Assembly: GCF_025465275.1 (NCBI RefSeq)
Contig: NZ_JAODNK010000110.1
Location: 1-35,734 of the forward strand
Direction of reading: 5' to 3'
Source: Nocardia sp.
GTDB lineage: Bacteria; Actinomycetota; Actinomycetes; Mycobacteriales; Mycobacteriaceae
DNA: 35,734 nt
The position numbers and the translations under genes were made by a program. The first letter of the stretch is position 1. Each line of letters starts with the position of its first letter. Positions 8,561 through 18,505 of the stretch are shown one piece after another. The notes under the pieces are model-generated. The model was not told where the DNA came from and made no database searches. It saw nothing but the letters and a program-made list of their open reading frames with translations.

Positions 8561-9614
8561 CAGCGTTCCAATCCCGGTCGGCGGTAAACCCGCACCGATA
8601 GCATCGGAAGGTTCGTTCTCCGAGTTCGAGTTGCTGCTTGGCTCTCGCGAAACACCTCGAACACGTCATACTCGTATAGGCGGGCCGCACCAACACCACC
8701 CTCCGGCCGGCCCGCTCGCCACGCAAGATCAACTCCCGCTTATTCGCACCGATCGCCGCATCCGCGGCCTTACGTGCCATCGAGGACTTCGCCAGAAACC
8801 TGGGCTTGAAATCCTCCACCGCGATCAACTCATGGCTCTCGACAACACCTATCGCCCACACCCGCGCATCGTGCTCGGTTTGCCGGGCTGCCTTCTTGTG
8901 CAGCTTCGCCGCCTGACGCGCGGCCCGCTGATACCCGCCAGATTGTGGGCCGCGCGTGCCGCGCCGCCTCCGGGCCATCGTCCGTTGGGTCCGGGCAAGT
9001 TCGGCCGCGCAGCGTTTGCGATGCCCGAGATACGGCAGATCGAACACGGGATCGGTCGTGGTGGCAGTGGTACTTACTCCCCAGTCGATACCGATACCAC
9101 CCTCAGCCACCGGGGCGGGCTCGACGGCGCGGCGGACCACGAACGAGACATACCAGTTCCCGAGCGAATCCTGGGTCACCCGCACACTTGTCGGTTCGGA
9201 CGGCAATTCCCGCGACCACACCACGGGGATACTGACACCCTTCGCCAGCACCAGACGACCCTCTTTGATGCTGAATCCGCGGCGTGTGTACTCCAACGAC
9301 ACCGGGGTTCTCTTGCGTGGCTTGAACTTCGGACGCCCCCGACCCTGCACCGTGAACGATTGAGCGTGCGCCTGAGCATAGGTTCGCAGCGTCTGCTGTT
9401 GGACGACCTGAGAACCCTCCCGCAACCACACATTGCGGGAACGGGCCTCGGTCAGCAGTTTGCTGAGCGTGCCAAAGGTCGGTGTGTTCCCAGACTTGCG
9501 CTGGTGCACGGCCTCGTTCCACAGGAACCGGCAGCGATGCCACTCGGCCAGCAGAACAGATTCCGCGACGCGGCCCGGCCGCAAGCGAAAGCTGTACCGC
9601 ACCACCTCATCCAC
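8421..9614 (-). CDS. tnpB: TnpB RNA-guided endonuclease of an IS1341-type element
   Basis: A 397-aa TnpB (OrfB) protein, normal length for the family. The N-terminal helix-turn-helix/REC-like part (YSFRLRPG...HRCRFLWNEAV) is followed by the RuvC core: GIDWGVS with Asp177, IAVEDFKP with Glu267, and the DRDWNAA motif at about 346-352. The zinc ribbon has CSRC (318-321) and CYRC (338-341). All three RuvC acidic motifs are intact, so nuclease activity is plausible. I chose the GTG at 9612-9614 because it opens the conserved YSFRLRPG region; GTG at 9644 is an alternative, and the frame is open to 9800 but that would cross the element end. The protein ends with SPAFRSGKR, encoded by the 3' hairpin, as is common in this family. 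Stand-alone, with no tnpA. Confidence 0.92.
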   Translation of the reverse strand: MDEVVRYSFRLRPGRVAESVLLAEWHRCRFLWNEAVHQRKSGNTPTFGTLSKLLTEARSRNVWLREGSQVVQQQTLRTYAQAHAQSFTVQGRGRPKFKPRKRTPVSLEYTRRGFSIKEGRLVLAKGVSIPVVWSRELPSEPTSVRVTQDSLGNWYVSFVVRRAVEPAPVAEGGIGIDWGVSTTATTTDPVFDLPYLGHRKRCAAELARTQRTMARRRRGTRGPQSGGYQRAARQAAKLHKKAARQTEHDARVWAIGVVESHELIAVEDFKPRFLAKSSMARKAADAAIGANKRELILRGERAGRRVVLVRPAYTSMTCSRCFARAKQQLELGERTFRCYRCGFTADRDWNAARVILAVAERGHTRVEDVSQIGSPPSGGWFGCGLSVKSPAFRSGKR

Positions 9615-9660
9615 ACCTGAAACCCTAACCGAGACCACTGACACATAAGAAAGAGAGGAA

Positions 9661-9697
9661 GGCGCTCCCCCCTCGTGAACGAGGAGGTATCCGCGCC
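9661..9697. repeat. Palindrome at the tnpB element left end
   Basis: The outer GGCGC...GCGCC pair and an inner CCTCGT/ACGAGG stem with a 2-base loop make a 37-base imperfect hairpin about 50 bases upstream of the tnpB start. This is the usual place for the subterminal left-end hairpin recognised by Y1 transposases. It ends 9 bases before the start codon of the next gene. Confidence 0.6.
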
Positions 9698-9706
9698 AAA
9701 AATCTG

Positions 9707-10348
9707 ATGACCACTGTTGCCGGAACGCCCGCGTTGATTCGAGCGCTGCGCATCGCCTTCGGTGTGTTCGGCATTGTTGCGCTGATGTGGATACCGACAA
9801 AGAACTTCGGCGTGGAGGGCTACTCCGAAGCGAATTTCTTCAGCTACTTCACCATCCAGTCCAACATCATCGGCGTGGTGGTGCTGCTGGTCGGCGGGCT
9901 GCGCGATCCGATCACCCGGCGCTGGCAGCAGTTCCGCGGCGCGGGCACGCTCTACCTGGTGATCACGGGCATCATCTACGCGGTACTGCTGTCGAATATC
10001 GATGTCCAGATGGACGGCCAGTGGACCAATACCGCACTGCACCGGGTCATGCCCATCGTCATGCTGGCGGATTGGCTGCTCGTCCCCGCCGCGATCAAGC
10101 TGAGCGTGCGCCTGCTCGGCGCCTGGCTGATCTACCCGGTGCTCTACGGGGTGTACTCGCTGGTGCGCGGTCCGATCGTGGACTGGTATCCCTACCCGTT
10201 CATCGATCCGCGCGCGCAGGGGTATCTCGAGATGTCCGGCAAGCTGGCGCTGATGGTGGTGTTCTTCGCGATACTGGCCGCCGCCGTGGTCGCGGTGAAC
10301 GGTTTCCTCGCGCGCTTCTGGCGTGAAAGCCGTACGCACGTGGCCTGA
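9707..10348 (+). CDS. Pr6Pr / FAR-17a-AIG1-like integral membrane protein
   Basis: A 213-aa protein with about six hydrophobic segments. It carries the family's FSYFTIQSNI motif (residues 45-54) after the first membrane segment, and a histidine in ALHRVMP (His112). In the eukaryotic AIG1/ADTRP relatives a Thr and a His at equivalent places form the active site of a fatty-acid-ester hydrolase, which would be Thr49 and His112 here. Whether the bacterial proteins share this activity is not established to my knowledge. The ATG at 9707 lies directly beside the left end of the tnpB element and no ribosome binding site at normal distance is visible; a GAGGAGG 20 bases upstream belongs to the element. 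The original promoter may therefore have been displaced. Convergent with the GNAT gene, 6 bases apart. Confidence 0.85.
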   Translation: MTTVAGTPALIRALRIAFGVFGIVALMWIPTKNFGVEGYSEANFFSYFTIQSNIIGVVVLLVGGLRDPITRRWQQFRGAGTLYLVITGIIYAVLLSNIDVQMDGQWTNTALHRVMPIVMLADWLLVPAAIKLSVRLLGAWLIYPVLYGVYSLVRGPIVDWYPYPFIDPRAQGYLEMSGKLALMVVFFAILAAAVVAVNGFLARFWRESRTHVA

Positions 10349-10354
10349 TCGGGC

Positions 10355-10810
10355 TCAGAGCGTCCGAGTCATGAACACGCTGTGCGGATCGTCGATGTAC
10401 TCGGCGAACGGTCCGCACAGTGCGAACCCGTGCCGCTCGTACAGCCGGACCGCGGGGCGATAGAACTCCGAGGACCCGGTCTCCAGGCTCAGCCGCGTAT
10501 ATCCGCGCTGACGTGCCACTTCGAGAATGTGCTCGAGCAGCAGTGTCGCCACGCCTCGGCCGCGCCATACCTCGACCATGCGCATGGACTTGATCTCGCC
10601 GTGTGTCGGATCGAGCTCCTTCACCGCGCCGCAGCCGGCGATGTCCTCGCCCTCCCATACCGACCAGAGGGTCATCTCGGGCTTGCGCAGCGCGTCCACG
10701 TCCAGCGCGTGCATGCTGTCCTCAGGAGAGTTGTCCAGCATTTCGGCCACATGGGTCTGCAGCAGTTCGATCACCTCGGCACCGGACAGATCGTCCACCA
10801 CAATGCGCAT
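10355..10810 (-). CDS. GNAT family N-acetyltransferase
   Basis: A 151-aa single-domain GNAT protein that would transfer an acetyl group from acetyl-CoA to an amine. It has the acetyl-CoA binding motif A region MRMVEVWRGRGVATLLLEHI (about residues 76-95, Q/RxxGxG/A form RGRGVA). The C-terminal FYRPAVRLYERHGF segment (about 115-128) is typical of the family. Layout and motifs resemble the YsnE/PhiA-like subgroup, but the substrate cannot be told. The ATG at 10810 has GAGGG immediately upstream, too close for a normal ribosome binding site, so leaderless translation is possible. Divergent from the MoxR gene with 152 bases between them. Confidence 0.9.
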   Translation of the reverse strand: MRIVVDDLSGAEVIELLQTHVAEMLDNSPEDSMHALDVDALRKPEMTLWSVWEGEDIAGCGAVKELDPTHGEIKSMRMVEVWRGRGVATLLLEHILEVARQRGYTRLSLETGSSEFYRPAVRLYERHGFALCGPFAEYIDDPHSVFMTRTL

Positions 10811-10962
10811 ACCCTCAGGCTATCGATGCCGGTCGGTCGGTTGTCCAGGTGGTAGGTGTGTCCCTGTCCCCGGCCGGTCGGAGCCGGAAGATCGATGGTG
10901 AGCGCTGGAAAATCAATGGCATTCGCGCCGTGCCGAACCTAGCCTGGGACGAGCTTGTTTCA

Positions 10963-12036
10963 ATGGGAAAGGACGCCTTGGAAGCGACAGTGACGGTGAC
11001 CCCGGATCAGTTGCCGGAGTTGCTACTGCACGTCGCGGTGGTTCGCCCGGTGTTCCTCTGGGGTGCGCCCGGTATCGGAAAGAGCTCGCTGGTGCGGGCA
11101 TTCGCGGACTCCCTCGGACTGGAGTGCGTGACCCTGCTCGGCACGCAGCTCGCGCCGGAAGACCTCATCGGTGTTCCGCAGATCGTGAACGATCGCAGCC
11201 GATTCGCACCGCCGGAGATGATCGCGCGGGCGGAACCGTACTGCCTGTTCCTGGATGAGCTCAACGCAGCGCCCTCCGAGGTGCAGAAGTCCTTCTACTC
11301 GCTGATCCTCGATCGCCGCGTGGGCAATTACGAACTGCCCGCCGGATCGGTGGTGATCGGGGCCGGTAATCGGGCCACCGACAATGCCCTCGCCCGGCCG
11401 ATGGCCTCCGCATTGGTGAACCGCATGGTGCACGTGCACCTGCGCGCCGATGTGGACGATTGGCTGAAGTGGGCCGCGCACAATGACATTCACCCGTGGG
11501 TCGTCGAGTACCTCATGCAGCGCCCCGATCATCTGTGGGCCGCCCCGCCGAAGTCGGAGCAGGCGTTCTCGACTCCGCGTGGCTGGCACATGCTCTCGGA
11601 TGCGTTGCACTCCTACGGAACCGGGATCGACGACACCTCGCTCTGGGTGCTGGCCTCCGGAACGCTCACCGCCGCACATGCTTCCGCCTTCCGCGCGTTT
11701 GTGAAGACGGTGCGCCATGCCTTCGATCTGGAGGCGGTCATCAAGGGTGAGGCGGCGTGGCCGCGCGATCCGGCCGACCGTGACCTGCTGTACTTCCTGT
11801 CCGAAACCTTCCGTGCCCGGCTGGTCAAGGAGCTGCCCGCCTCCCGCGAGCACGCCTCGCCGGGGCTGAAACGCTTTGTGCTGCGGGCGAAGACGATGCT
11901 CACCGAACTGGCGGAGATCTCGGTGGAGTGCGCGCAACTGGTCATCGCCGCCGATGAGAATGGGCTGCCGGTGCTGCCGTCCTGGTTCCTGGTGGAGGTC
12001 ACCCGGGATCTGCCGCGGCTGGCGGCGCGGAGGTAA
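10963..12036 (+). CDS. MoxR-type AAA+ ATPase
   Basis: A 357-aa AAA+ ATPase of the MoxR/dynein-like (AAA_5) class, acting as a chaperone or metal-insertion type ATPase with a VWA partner. Visible motifs: Walker A GAPGIGKSS (about residues 34-42), Walker B CLFLDELNAAP (about 93-103), sensor region VVIGAGNRATDN (about 130-141), and the PMASALVNRM arginine-finger region. A C-terminal helical lid follows. The start is uncertain: ATG at 10963 has only a weak upstream GAG, while TTG at 10978 has AAAGGA 4 bases upstream. The frame is open further upstream but non-homologous. The next gene starts 2 bases after this stop, so the two are one operon and their products almost certainly work together. Confidence 0.92.
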   Translation: MGKDALEATVTVTPDQLPELLLHVAVVRPVFLWGAPGIGKSSLVRAFADSLGLECVTLLGTQLAPEDLIGVPQIVNDRSRFAPPEMIARAEPYCLFLDELNAAPSEVQKSFYSLILDRRVGNYELPAGSVVIGAGNRATDNALARPMASALVNRMVHVHLRADVDDWLKWAAHNDIHPWVVEYLMQRPDHLWAAPPKSEQAFSTPRGWHMLSDALHSYGTGIDDTSLWVLASGTLTAAHASAFRAFVKTVRHAFDLEAVIKGEAAWPRDPADRDLLYFLSETFRARLVKELPASREHASPGLKRFVLRAKTMLTELAEISVECAQLVIAADENGLPVLPSWFLVEVTRDLPRLAARR

Positions 12037-12038
12037 CC

Positions 12039-13868
12039 ATGTCGGGACGTTCGACGCGCAAACGTCGCAAGGCCGCCGACCCCTGGTACGACAATATGCT
12101 GGCCGGGTGGGCGCAGGTACAGGAGAATCCGATGTTCCGCTGGGCCCGTCGCGGTCTGGTCGACGCCGGCGACCGACTGCCCTCGGATGCGTGGGCGGTC
12201 ATCTCCGGCCACGGCACCATCCACTTCGCATCGAAGCGCCGGGCCGCGGCCGACGAATGGGCCTGGGCCTTCGCGCATTTGCTGCTGCACGCCGGGTTCG
12301 GGCATCTCGATCCGCGGGGCGTACCGCAGCAGATGCTCGAGGAGAACCTCTTCGCGTCCACCTGGCTCAATAACCCGCAGCAGCCGCATCCGGCGTATCG
12401 GGCTGCGTGCTGCGCGGTGGTCGACCAGTACCTGCTCACCTTGAAGATCGGCCGCCCGCCGGAGGCGCTGCCGCCGACTCCCGGCGGCTCCGATGAGCAG
12501 GCGCTGACCGAACGCTGGTGGCACACCGGCATACCCGAGCAGTACCAGCAGCCCGAATACCCGGACTTCTTCGTCGGCGATGCCGACACCGCCAAGAACT
12601 ACGACCACCGCACGCAATTCGCGATCGGCATCGGCGAGGCCGCCCGTGATGCGCTCGCCGATGCGGGGCACGATGTCACCGCCGGTCGGCGCAAGGTCAT
12701 GCGCTCATGGGATCGCGCGCTCAATTGGTTCGTGTCGTCCTACCCGCTGCTCGGCGCGCTGGCCGCCGGGATGAAGATCGTGGCGGAGGTGGATGTTGCT
12801 CGCGGTTGGGACATTTCGATTGCCGCGGTCAATGCCGAAGCCGCCGAGATCTACATCAACCCGTTCGCGGGGCTCAGTGATGAGGAATGGCGTTTTGTCC
12901 TCGCGCACGAAATGCTGCACGCCGCATTGCGACACGGCGATCGGGCGGGCTGGCGCGACCACTACCTGTTCAATGTGGCCTGCGATTACGTGGTGAACGG
13001 CTGGCTCGTGGAAATGGGCGTCGGCGAGCTTCCCGAAGGTCTGCTCTACGACCCGGAGCTCAAAGGTCTTTCCGCGGAACAGATCTACGATCGTATTGCC
13101 GGTGACCTGCGCCGCGTCCGCAAGCTGGCCACCCTGCGTGGGCGCGGGCGCGGCGATATCTTCGGAGATCCATTGCCGCACAATGGAACTACCGGCGGCT
13201 ATATCGATCTGGACCACTACTATCGCGGCGCGCTCGCCACCGGTCTGGCCTACCACCAATCCAGCGGCCGTGGGCTGTTGCCTGCCGGTCTGGAGCAGGA
13301 GATCCGTGCCCTCGATCAGCCCCCGCTGCCGTGGGACGCGCAATTGGCGCAGTGGTTCGACGAACACGTGCCCGCTGTCGAGAAGCGCCGCAGCTATGCC
13401 CGCGCGTCCCGTCGCCAGTCCTCCACGCCCGACATCCCGCGTCCGGCCTGGGTCCGCCCGGAAGAATCTGTCCGGCTGCCCACCTTCGGCGTCGTCCTGG
13501 ACACCTCCGGATCCATGTCCACCGAGCTCATGGGCAAGGGCCTCGGCGCGATTGCCGCGTACGCCCGTGCCCGCGATGTCCCGCGCGCCCGCGTGGTGTT
13601 CTGCGATGCGGCCGCCCACGATGCCGGTTATCTGCCCGTCGACGAGATCGCCTCGAAGGTCCGGGTCCGGGGCCGCGGTGGCACCGAGTTGCAGCCGGGC
13701 ATTCGACTTCTGGAGCGCGCCACCGATTTCCCCGCTGACGGGCCGATTCTCGTCATCACCGATGGCATGTGCGATGTTGTGCGCATCCGGCACGAACACG
13801 CCTTCCTTGTTCCTGCCGGCGCCTCGCTGCCCTTCCGTCCCCGAGGCCCGGTCTTCCGAATGCGCTGA
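12039..13868 (+). CDS. Putative metallopeptidase / VWA-like protein (DUF2201 type), partner of the MoxR ATPase
   Basis: A 609-aa protein without signal peptide. Residues about 258-340 form a zinc-peptidase-like module with HEMLHAALRH (290-299; HExxH plus a third His) and ACDYVVN (314-320). The C-terminal third is a von Willebrand A-like domain with the MIDAS motif DTSGSMS (488-494), GRGGTEL and ITDGM, so it should bind Mg2+ and a ligand. An N-terminal module (about 60-145) repeats the peptidase fold in decayed form: HLLLHAGFGH at 80-89 keeps the three His but has Leu for the catalytic Glu. MoxR plus VWA pairs are known ATP-driven chaperone systems (RavA-ViaA, NorQ-NorD); which target this one serves is unknown. 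The ATG follows the MoxR stop by 2 bases. The call as peptidase is by motif only; it may be an inactive scaffold. Confidence 0.9.
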   Translation: MSGRSTRKRRKAADPWYDNMLAGWAQVQENPMFRWARRGLVDAGDRLPSDAWAVISGHGTIHFASKRRAAADEWAWAFAHLLLHAGFGHLDPRGVPQQMLEENLFASTWLNNPQQPHPAYRAACCAVVDQYLLTLKIGRPPEALPPTPGGSDEQALTERWWHTGIPEQYQQPEYPDFFVGDADTAKNYDHRTQFAIGIGEAARDALADAGHDVTAGRRKVMRSWDRALNWFVSSYPLLGALAAGMKIVAEVDVARGWDISIAAVNAEAAEIYINPFAGLSDEEWRFVLAHEMLHAALRHGDRAGWRDHYLFNVACDYVVNGWLVEMGVGELPEGLLYDPELKGLSAEQIYDRIAGDLRRVRKLATLRGRGRGDIFGDPLPHNGTTGGYIDLDHYYRGALATGLAYHQSSGRGLLPAGLEQEIRALDQPPLPWDAQLAQWFDEHVPAVEKRRSYARASRRQSSTPDIPRPAWVRPEESVRLPTFGVVLDTSGSMSTELMGKGLGAIAAYARARDVPRARVVFCDAAAHDAGYLPVDEIASKVRVRGRGGTELQPGIRLLERATDFPADGPILVITDGMCDVVRIRHEHAFLVPAGASLPFRPRGPVFRMR

Positions 13869-13937
13869 GTGCGAACCTCCGGCGCCGGATGTCGGTGAAA
13901 CTAGGCAAGTCGGGCGCAACGTGGCACGATCTTTGAG

Positions 13938-14369
13938 GTGACCAGCAGTCCATCCGGGGCAGAGCGTCTGCGCGATCTCGCGCGGCTGCGCCGAGTGCGT
14001 GACCGTATCGACCGGGAGTACGCGCAACCGCTCGATGTCGAAGCGCTGGCCCGCGACGCGCACATTTCGGCGGGGCATCTCAGCCGCCAGTTCAAGCTCG
14101 CCTACGGCGAATCGGTCTACTCCTATCTGATGACACGCCGCATCGAGCGGGCGATGGCATTGCTGCGGCGCGGCGATCTCAGCGTCACCGAGGTCTGGTT
14201 CGCGGTCGGCTGCTCGTCGCTGGGCACCTTCAGCACGCGTTTTACCGAATTGGTCGGGGTGCCGCCCAGCGTCTACCGGCGCGAGGCGACCGCGACCTCG
14301 GGCATCCCGTCGTGCGTGGAAAAACAAGTAACCAGACCGATCAGGAATAGAGAAGCGGCGGCTACCTAG
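13938..14369 (+). CDS. AraC-family transcriptional regulator, DNA-binding domain only
   Basis: A 143-aa protein that is essentially a single AraC HTH domain (about residues 15-115). The first helix-turn-helix lies at VEALARDAHISAGHLSRQFK and the second at VTEVWFAVGCSSLGTFSTRF, closed by the family's GVPPSVYR. There is no separate ligand-binding domain. GTG at 13938 is the start; no ribosome binding site is visible, and a CACGAT hexamer ending 7 bases upstream could be the -10 of a leaderless transcript. The VOC gene follows after 20 bases and the UvrA2 gene after that, all on the same strand, so it probably controls this cassette, perhaps in response to a DNA-damaging or toxic compound. Confidence 0.9.
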   Translation: MTSSPSGAERLRDLARLRRVRDRIDREYAQPLDVEALARDAHISAGHLSRQFKLAYGESVYSYLMTRRIERAMALLRRGDLSVTEVWFAVGCSSLGTFSTRFTELVGVPPSVYRREATATSGIPSCVEKQVTRPIRNREAAAT

Positions 14370-14389
14370 TCGCAACTAGCCTGATCTTC

Positions 14390-14800
14390 ATGGACATCAC
14401 CATTCACGCGAGTTTTCTCCCGCAGGACGATCCGGATGCCGCCCTGGCCTTCTATCGCGACACCCTGGGTTTCGAGCTCCGGAATGACGTCGGATACAAC
14501 GGCTTGCGCTGGCTGACCGTCGGCCCGCCCGGGCAGCCGGATACCTCGATCGTTTTGCATCCGCCGGCCGTCGATCCCGGCCTCACCGAGGACGAGCGTC
14601 GCGCCATTACCGAGATGATGGCCAAGGGGACTTATTCGAGCATCCTTTTGGCTACTAAAGACCTGGACGGCATTTTCGAGCGAGTGCAGGCCAGCGACGC
14701 GGAAGTCGTCCAAGAACCGACCGATCAGCCTTATGGCGTTCGCGACTGCGCTTTCCGCGATCCCGCAGGCAATATGGTCCGCATCCAGCAACTGGGCTGA
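14390..14800 (+). CDS. VOC (glyoxalase/bleomycin-resistance fold) protein
   Basis: A 136-aa vicinal-oxygen-chelate protein with two beta-alpha-beta-beta-beta modules. The first has ALAFYRDTLGFELRNDVG (about residues 17-34); the second ends in the typical YGVRDCAFRDPAGNMVRIQQ (about 115-134). Members include glyoxalases, extradiol dioxygenases and drug-binding resistance proteins. The candidate metal residue in the last motif is Gln rather than Glu (IQQ), and the first-strand His (residue 6, ITIHASF) is present. Substrate unknown. It lies 20 bases after the AraC gene and 79 before the UvrA2 gene, which suggests a resistance or detoxification role. Confidence 0.9.
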   Translation: MDITIHASFLPQDDPDAALAFYRDTLGFELRNDVGYNGLRWLTVGPPGQPDTSIVLHPPAVDPGLTEDERRAITEMMAKGTYSSILLATKDLDGIFERVQASDAEVVQEPTDQPYGVRDCAFRDPAGNMVRIQQLG

Positions 14801-14879
14801 GCATTCCGGCATTGCCCCGCCGCCCCTGATTCCCGATGGCACTGCCGCTGCGCTGCCGAAAGATGGAGACACGATAAGC

Positions 14880-17264
<2,385 letters not shown>

Positions 17265-17307
17265 CCGAGGTCCTCGGAGGCTTCGCGAGACGCCATCACC
17301 CGCAGCC

Positions 17308-17351
17308 GAGTCGCGTCACCCGTCGAATTCGGTCCACGGGTGAGGTGACTC
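17308..17351 (+). terminator. Probable terminator of the AraC-VOC-UvrA2 cassette
   Basis: A 16-base arm at 17308-17323 pairs with 17336-17351 at 13 of 16 positions around a 12-base loop, 43 bases after the UvrA2 stop. No T-run follows, as is common for actinobacterial hairpins. Confidence 0.45.
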
Positions 17352-17395
17352 GCGTTGTCTCGGTGAGTCGCCCCACGTCGTGCGGGTGCGTCGCC

Positions 17396-17489
17396 CTCGT
17401 CATCCCGGCGCGCTTTTGGCCGGGATCCACGGAAACCGTTGGCACGCTGCGGGTGTGGATCCCGGCCAAAAGCATGCCGGGATGACGAG
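17396..17489. repeat. REP-like inverted repeat, copy 2 (nearly perfect)
   Basis: Two 35-base arms, 17396-17430 and 17455-17489, are exact reverse complements except for two adjacent-region differences (GCGCGC against GCATGC). The loop is 24 bases. Each arm starts CTCGTCATCCCGGC and ends with GGGATCCAC. Copy 1 at 3604-3680 shares the arms. A pair of near-identical palindromes in two unrelated intergenic spaces marks a dispersed repeat family. Confidence 0.85.
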
Positions 17490-17785
17490 GTTCGCAATCC
17501 GGGATGACGGGAGGCGTGTGCGCCGGCGGGCCGTCGCAGTCGCCTTGCCGATTTCTCGCGCCTTCCGATCTCGTCCGCTCGCGCTGTCCCGGTGCGAGCC
17601 CGCGCAGGGATCTATCGAAACGTGCGGGTTGCCGCTGACGACCGCTGCTGCGTGGCTGTTGGTTGCTGGTTTGCTGTGAGTGGCGGCGGGATGACCTTGG
17701 TTCGGCAGGGTAAGGGCGGTGCCGGTGGTCGGTGGGGGTGCCACTATGGAGGGAGGCAGGACTCCGCGCTGAGAGGTGGTGGGGC

Positions 17786-18394
17786 GTGGCGGGATTCGTG
17801 CAGGACAGCGGGATGCTGCGGTGGCTGGTGGTGGCCGGATTCGTGGCGGCGGCGGTGATCGTGGTGGGGCGGCTGGCCGCGGTGCGGCCGGTGGGTGGGG
17901 GAGAGGTGCTGGCGGGGAATGGGTTTCGGGTGGATCAGGAGTCGGATGCGGCGCATCTGCTCATGTGCCTGGTGATGCTGGCCATGCTGGTGTTTCCGGC
18001 GACGGCGGATCCGAGGGCGCTGCGCGGTGTGCTGACCGCGATGATTGTGGTCTACGCCGCAGTCCTGATGGGTCGAATTCTCCGGTGGCGCAGTGTGAGT
18101 GTCGCGACGTTCGCCTATCACCTGGTGGCGGCGGGGGCGATGTTGTACGCGATGAGCGGGCATGCCGAGCGCGGGATGCGGATGCATATGGCGGGTGGAC
18201 CCGCCCCGGTGCCGATGCTCGTGCTGGCCGCACTTTTCACCGTGGATGCGGTGGTCATGGCGGTTCCGGCGTCGCGGCGCGCGCTGTGGCATATGTTTCC
18301 GCATGCGGTGGGCACCGGTTCCAAAGCAGTGTTTCCGCATCTGGTGATGGATCTGGGCACCGCGTACATGCTCGTGGTCGCCGCGGCGGGCTGA
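17786..18394 (+). CDS. DUF5134-like integral membrane protein
   Basis: A 202-aa protein with about six hydrophobic helices, rich in Met and His. The layout fits the actinobacterial DUF5134 family: a start of the type GFVQDSGMLRWLV, the motif SDAAHLLMCLVMLAMLVFP (after membrane segment 1), a conserved central HLVAAGAMLYAM, and a C-terminal FPHLVMDLGTAYMLV. The His/Met pattern in the membrane might bind a metal such as copper, but this is only a thought. GTG at 17786 follows a GAGAGGTGGTGGGG stretch; ATG at 17813 is an alternative. Function unknown. Confidence 0.8.
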   Translation: MAGFVQDSGMLRWLVVAGFVAAAVIVVGRLAAVRPVGGGEVLAGNGFRVDQESDAAHLLMCLVMLAMLVFPATADPRALRGVLTAMIVVYAAVLMGRILRWRSVSVATFAYHLVAAGAMLYAMSGHAERGMRMHMAGGPAPVPMLVLAALFTVDAVVMAVPASRRALWHMFPHAVGTGSKAVFPHLVMDLGTAYMLVVAAAG

Positions 18395-18505
18395 CGTCGA
18401 GTCCCGGGGGCCGTTCGCGCTGCTCCGGGCGGTGATGGTGTGATGGTGTGGTTGTTCGGCATGCCCGAAAAGTGGCAGTCGGTGTCGGTGTGACGGAGGT
18501 GCGGG

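Larger units (their letters stand above)
8421..9697 (-). mobile_element. IS200/IS605-superfamily element, IS1341-type (tnpB only)
   Basis: The element consists of one tnpB gene flanked by imperfect palindromes: 9661-9697 on its upstream (left-end) side and 8430-8449 at its 3' end. No tnpA (Y1 transposase) is present, so movement would need a transposase in trans. The exact ends cannot be fixed by eye because these elements make no target duplication. The right end is probably within a few bases of the tnpB stop and the left end between 9697 and 9706. Confidence 0.75.
17265..17785. other. 521-base intergenic region with hairpins and a repeat
   Basis: Between the UvrA2 stop and the next gene lie a probable terminator (17308-17351) and the large inverted repeat (17396-17489). 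About 290 bases of G-rich sequence follow in which I see no gene. Short open frames here come from the repeat and high GC and have no recognisable protein features. The last part must hold the promoter of the DUF5134-like gene, but I cannot place it. Confidence 0.6.

Noticed and set aside
12705..14375. Minus-strand open frame of about 556 codons opposite the VWA and AraC genes
   Set aside because: It is the complement of two well-supported genes and crosses their intergenic gap without a protein-like pattern.
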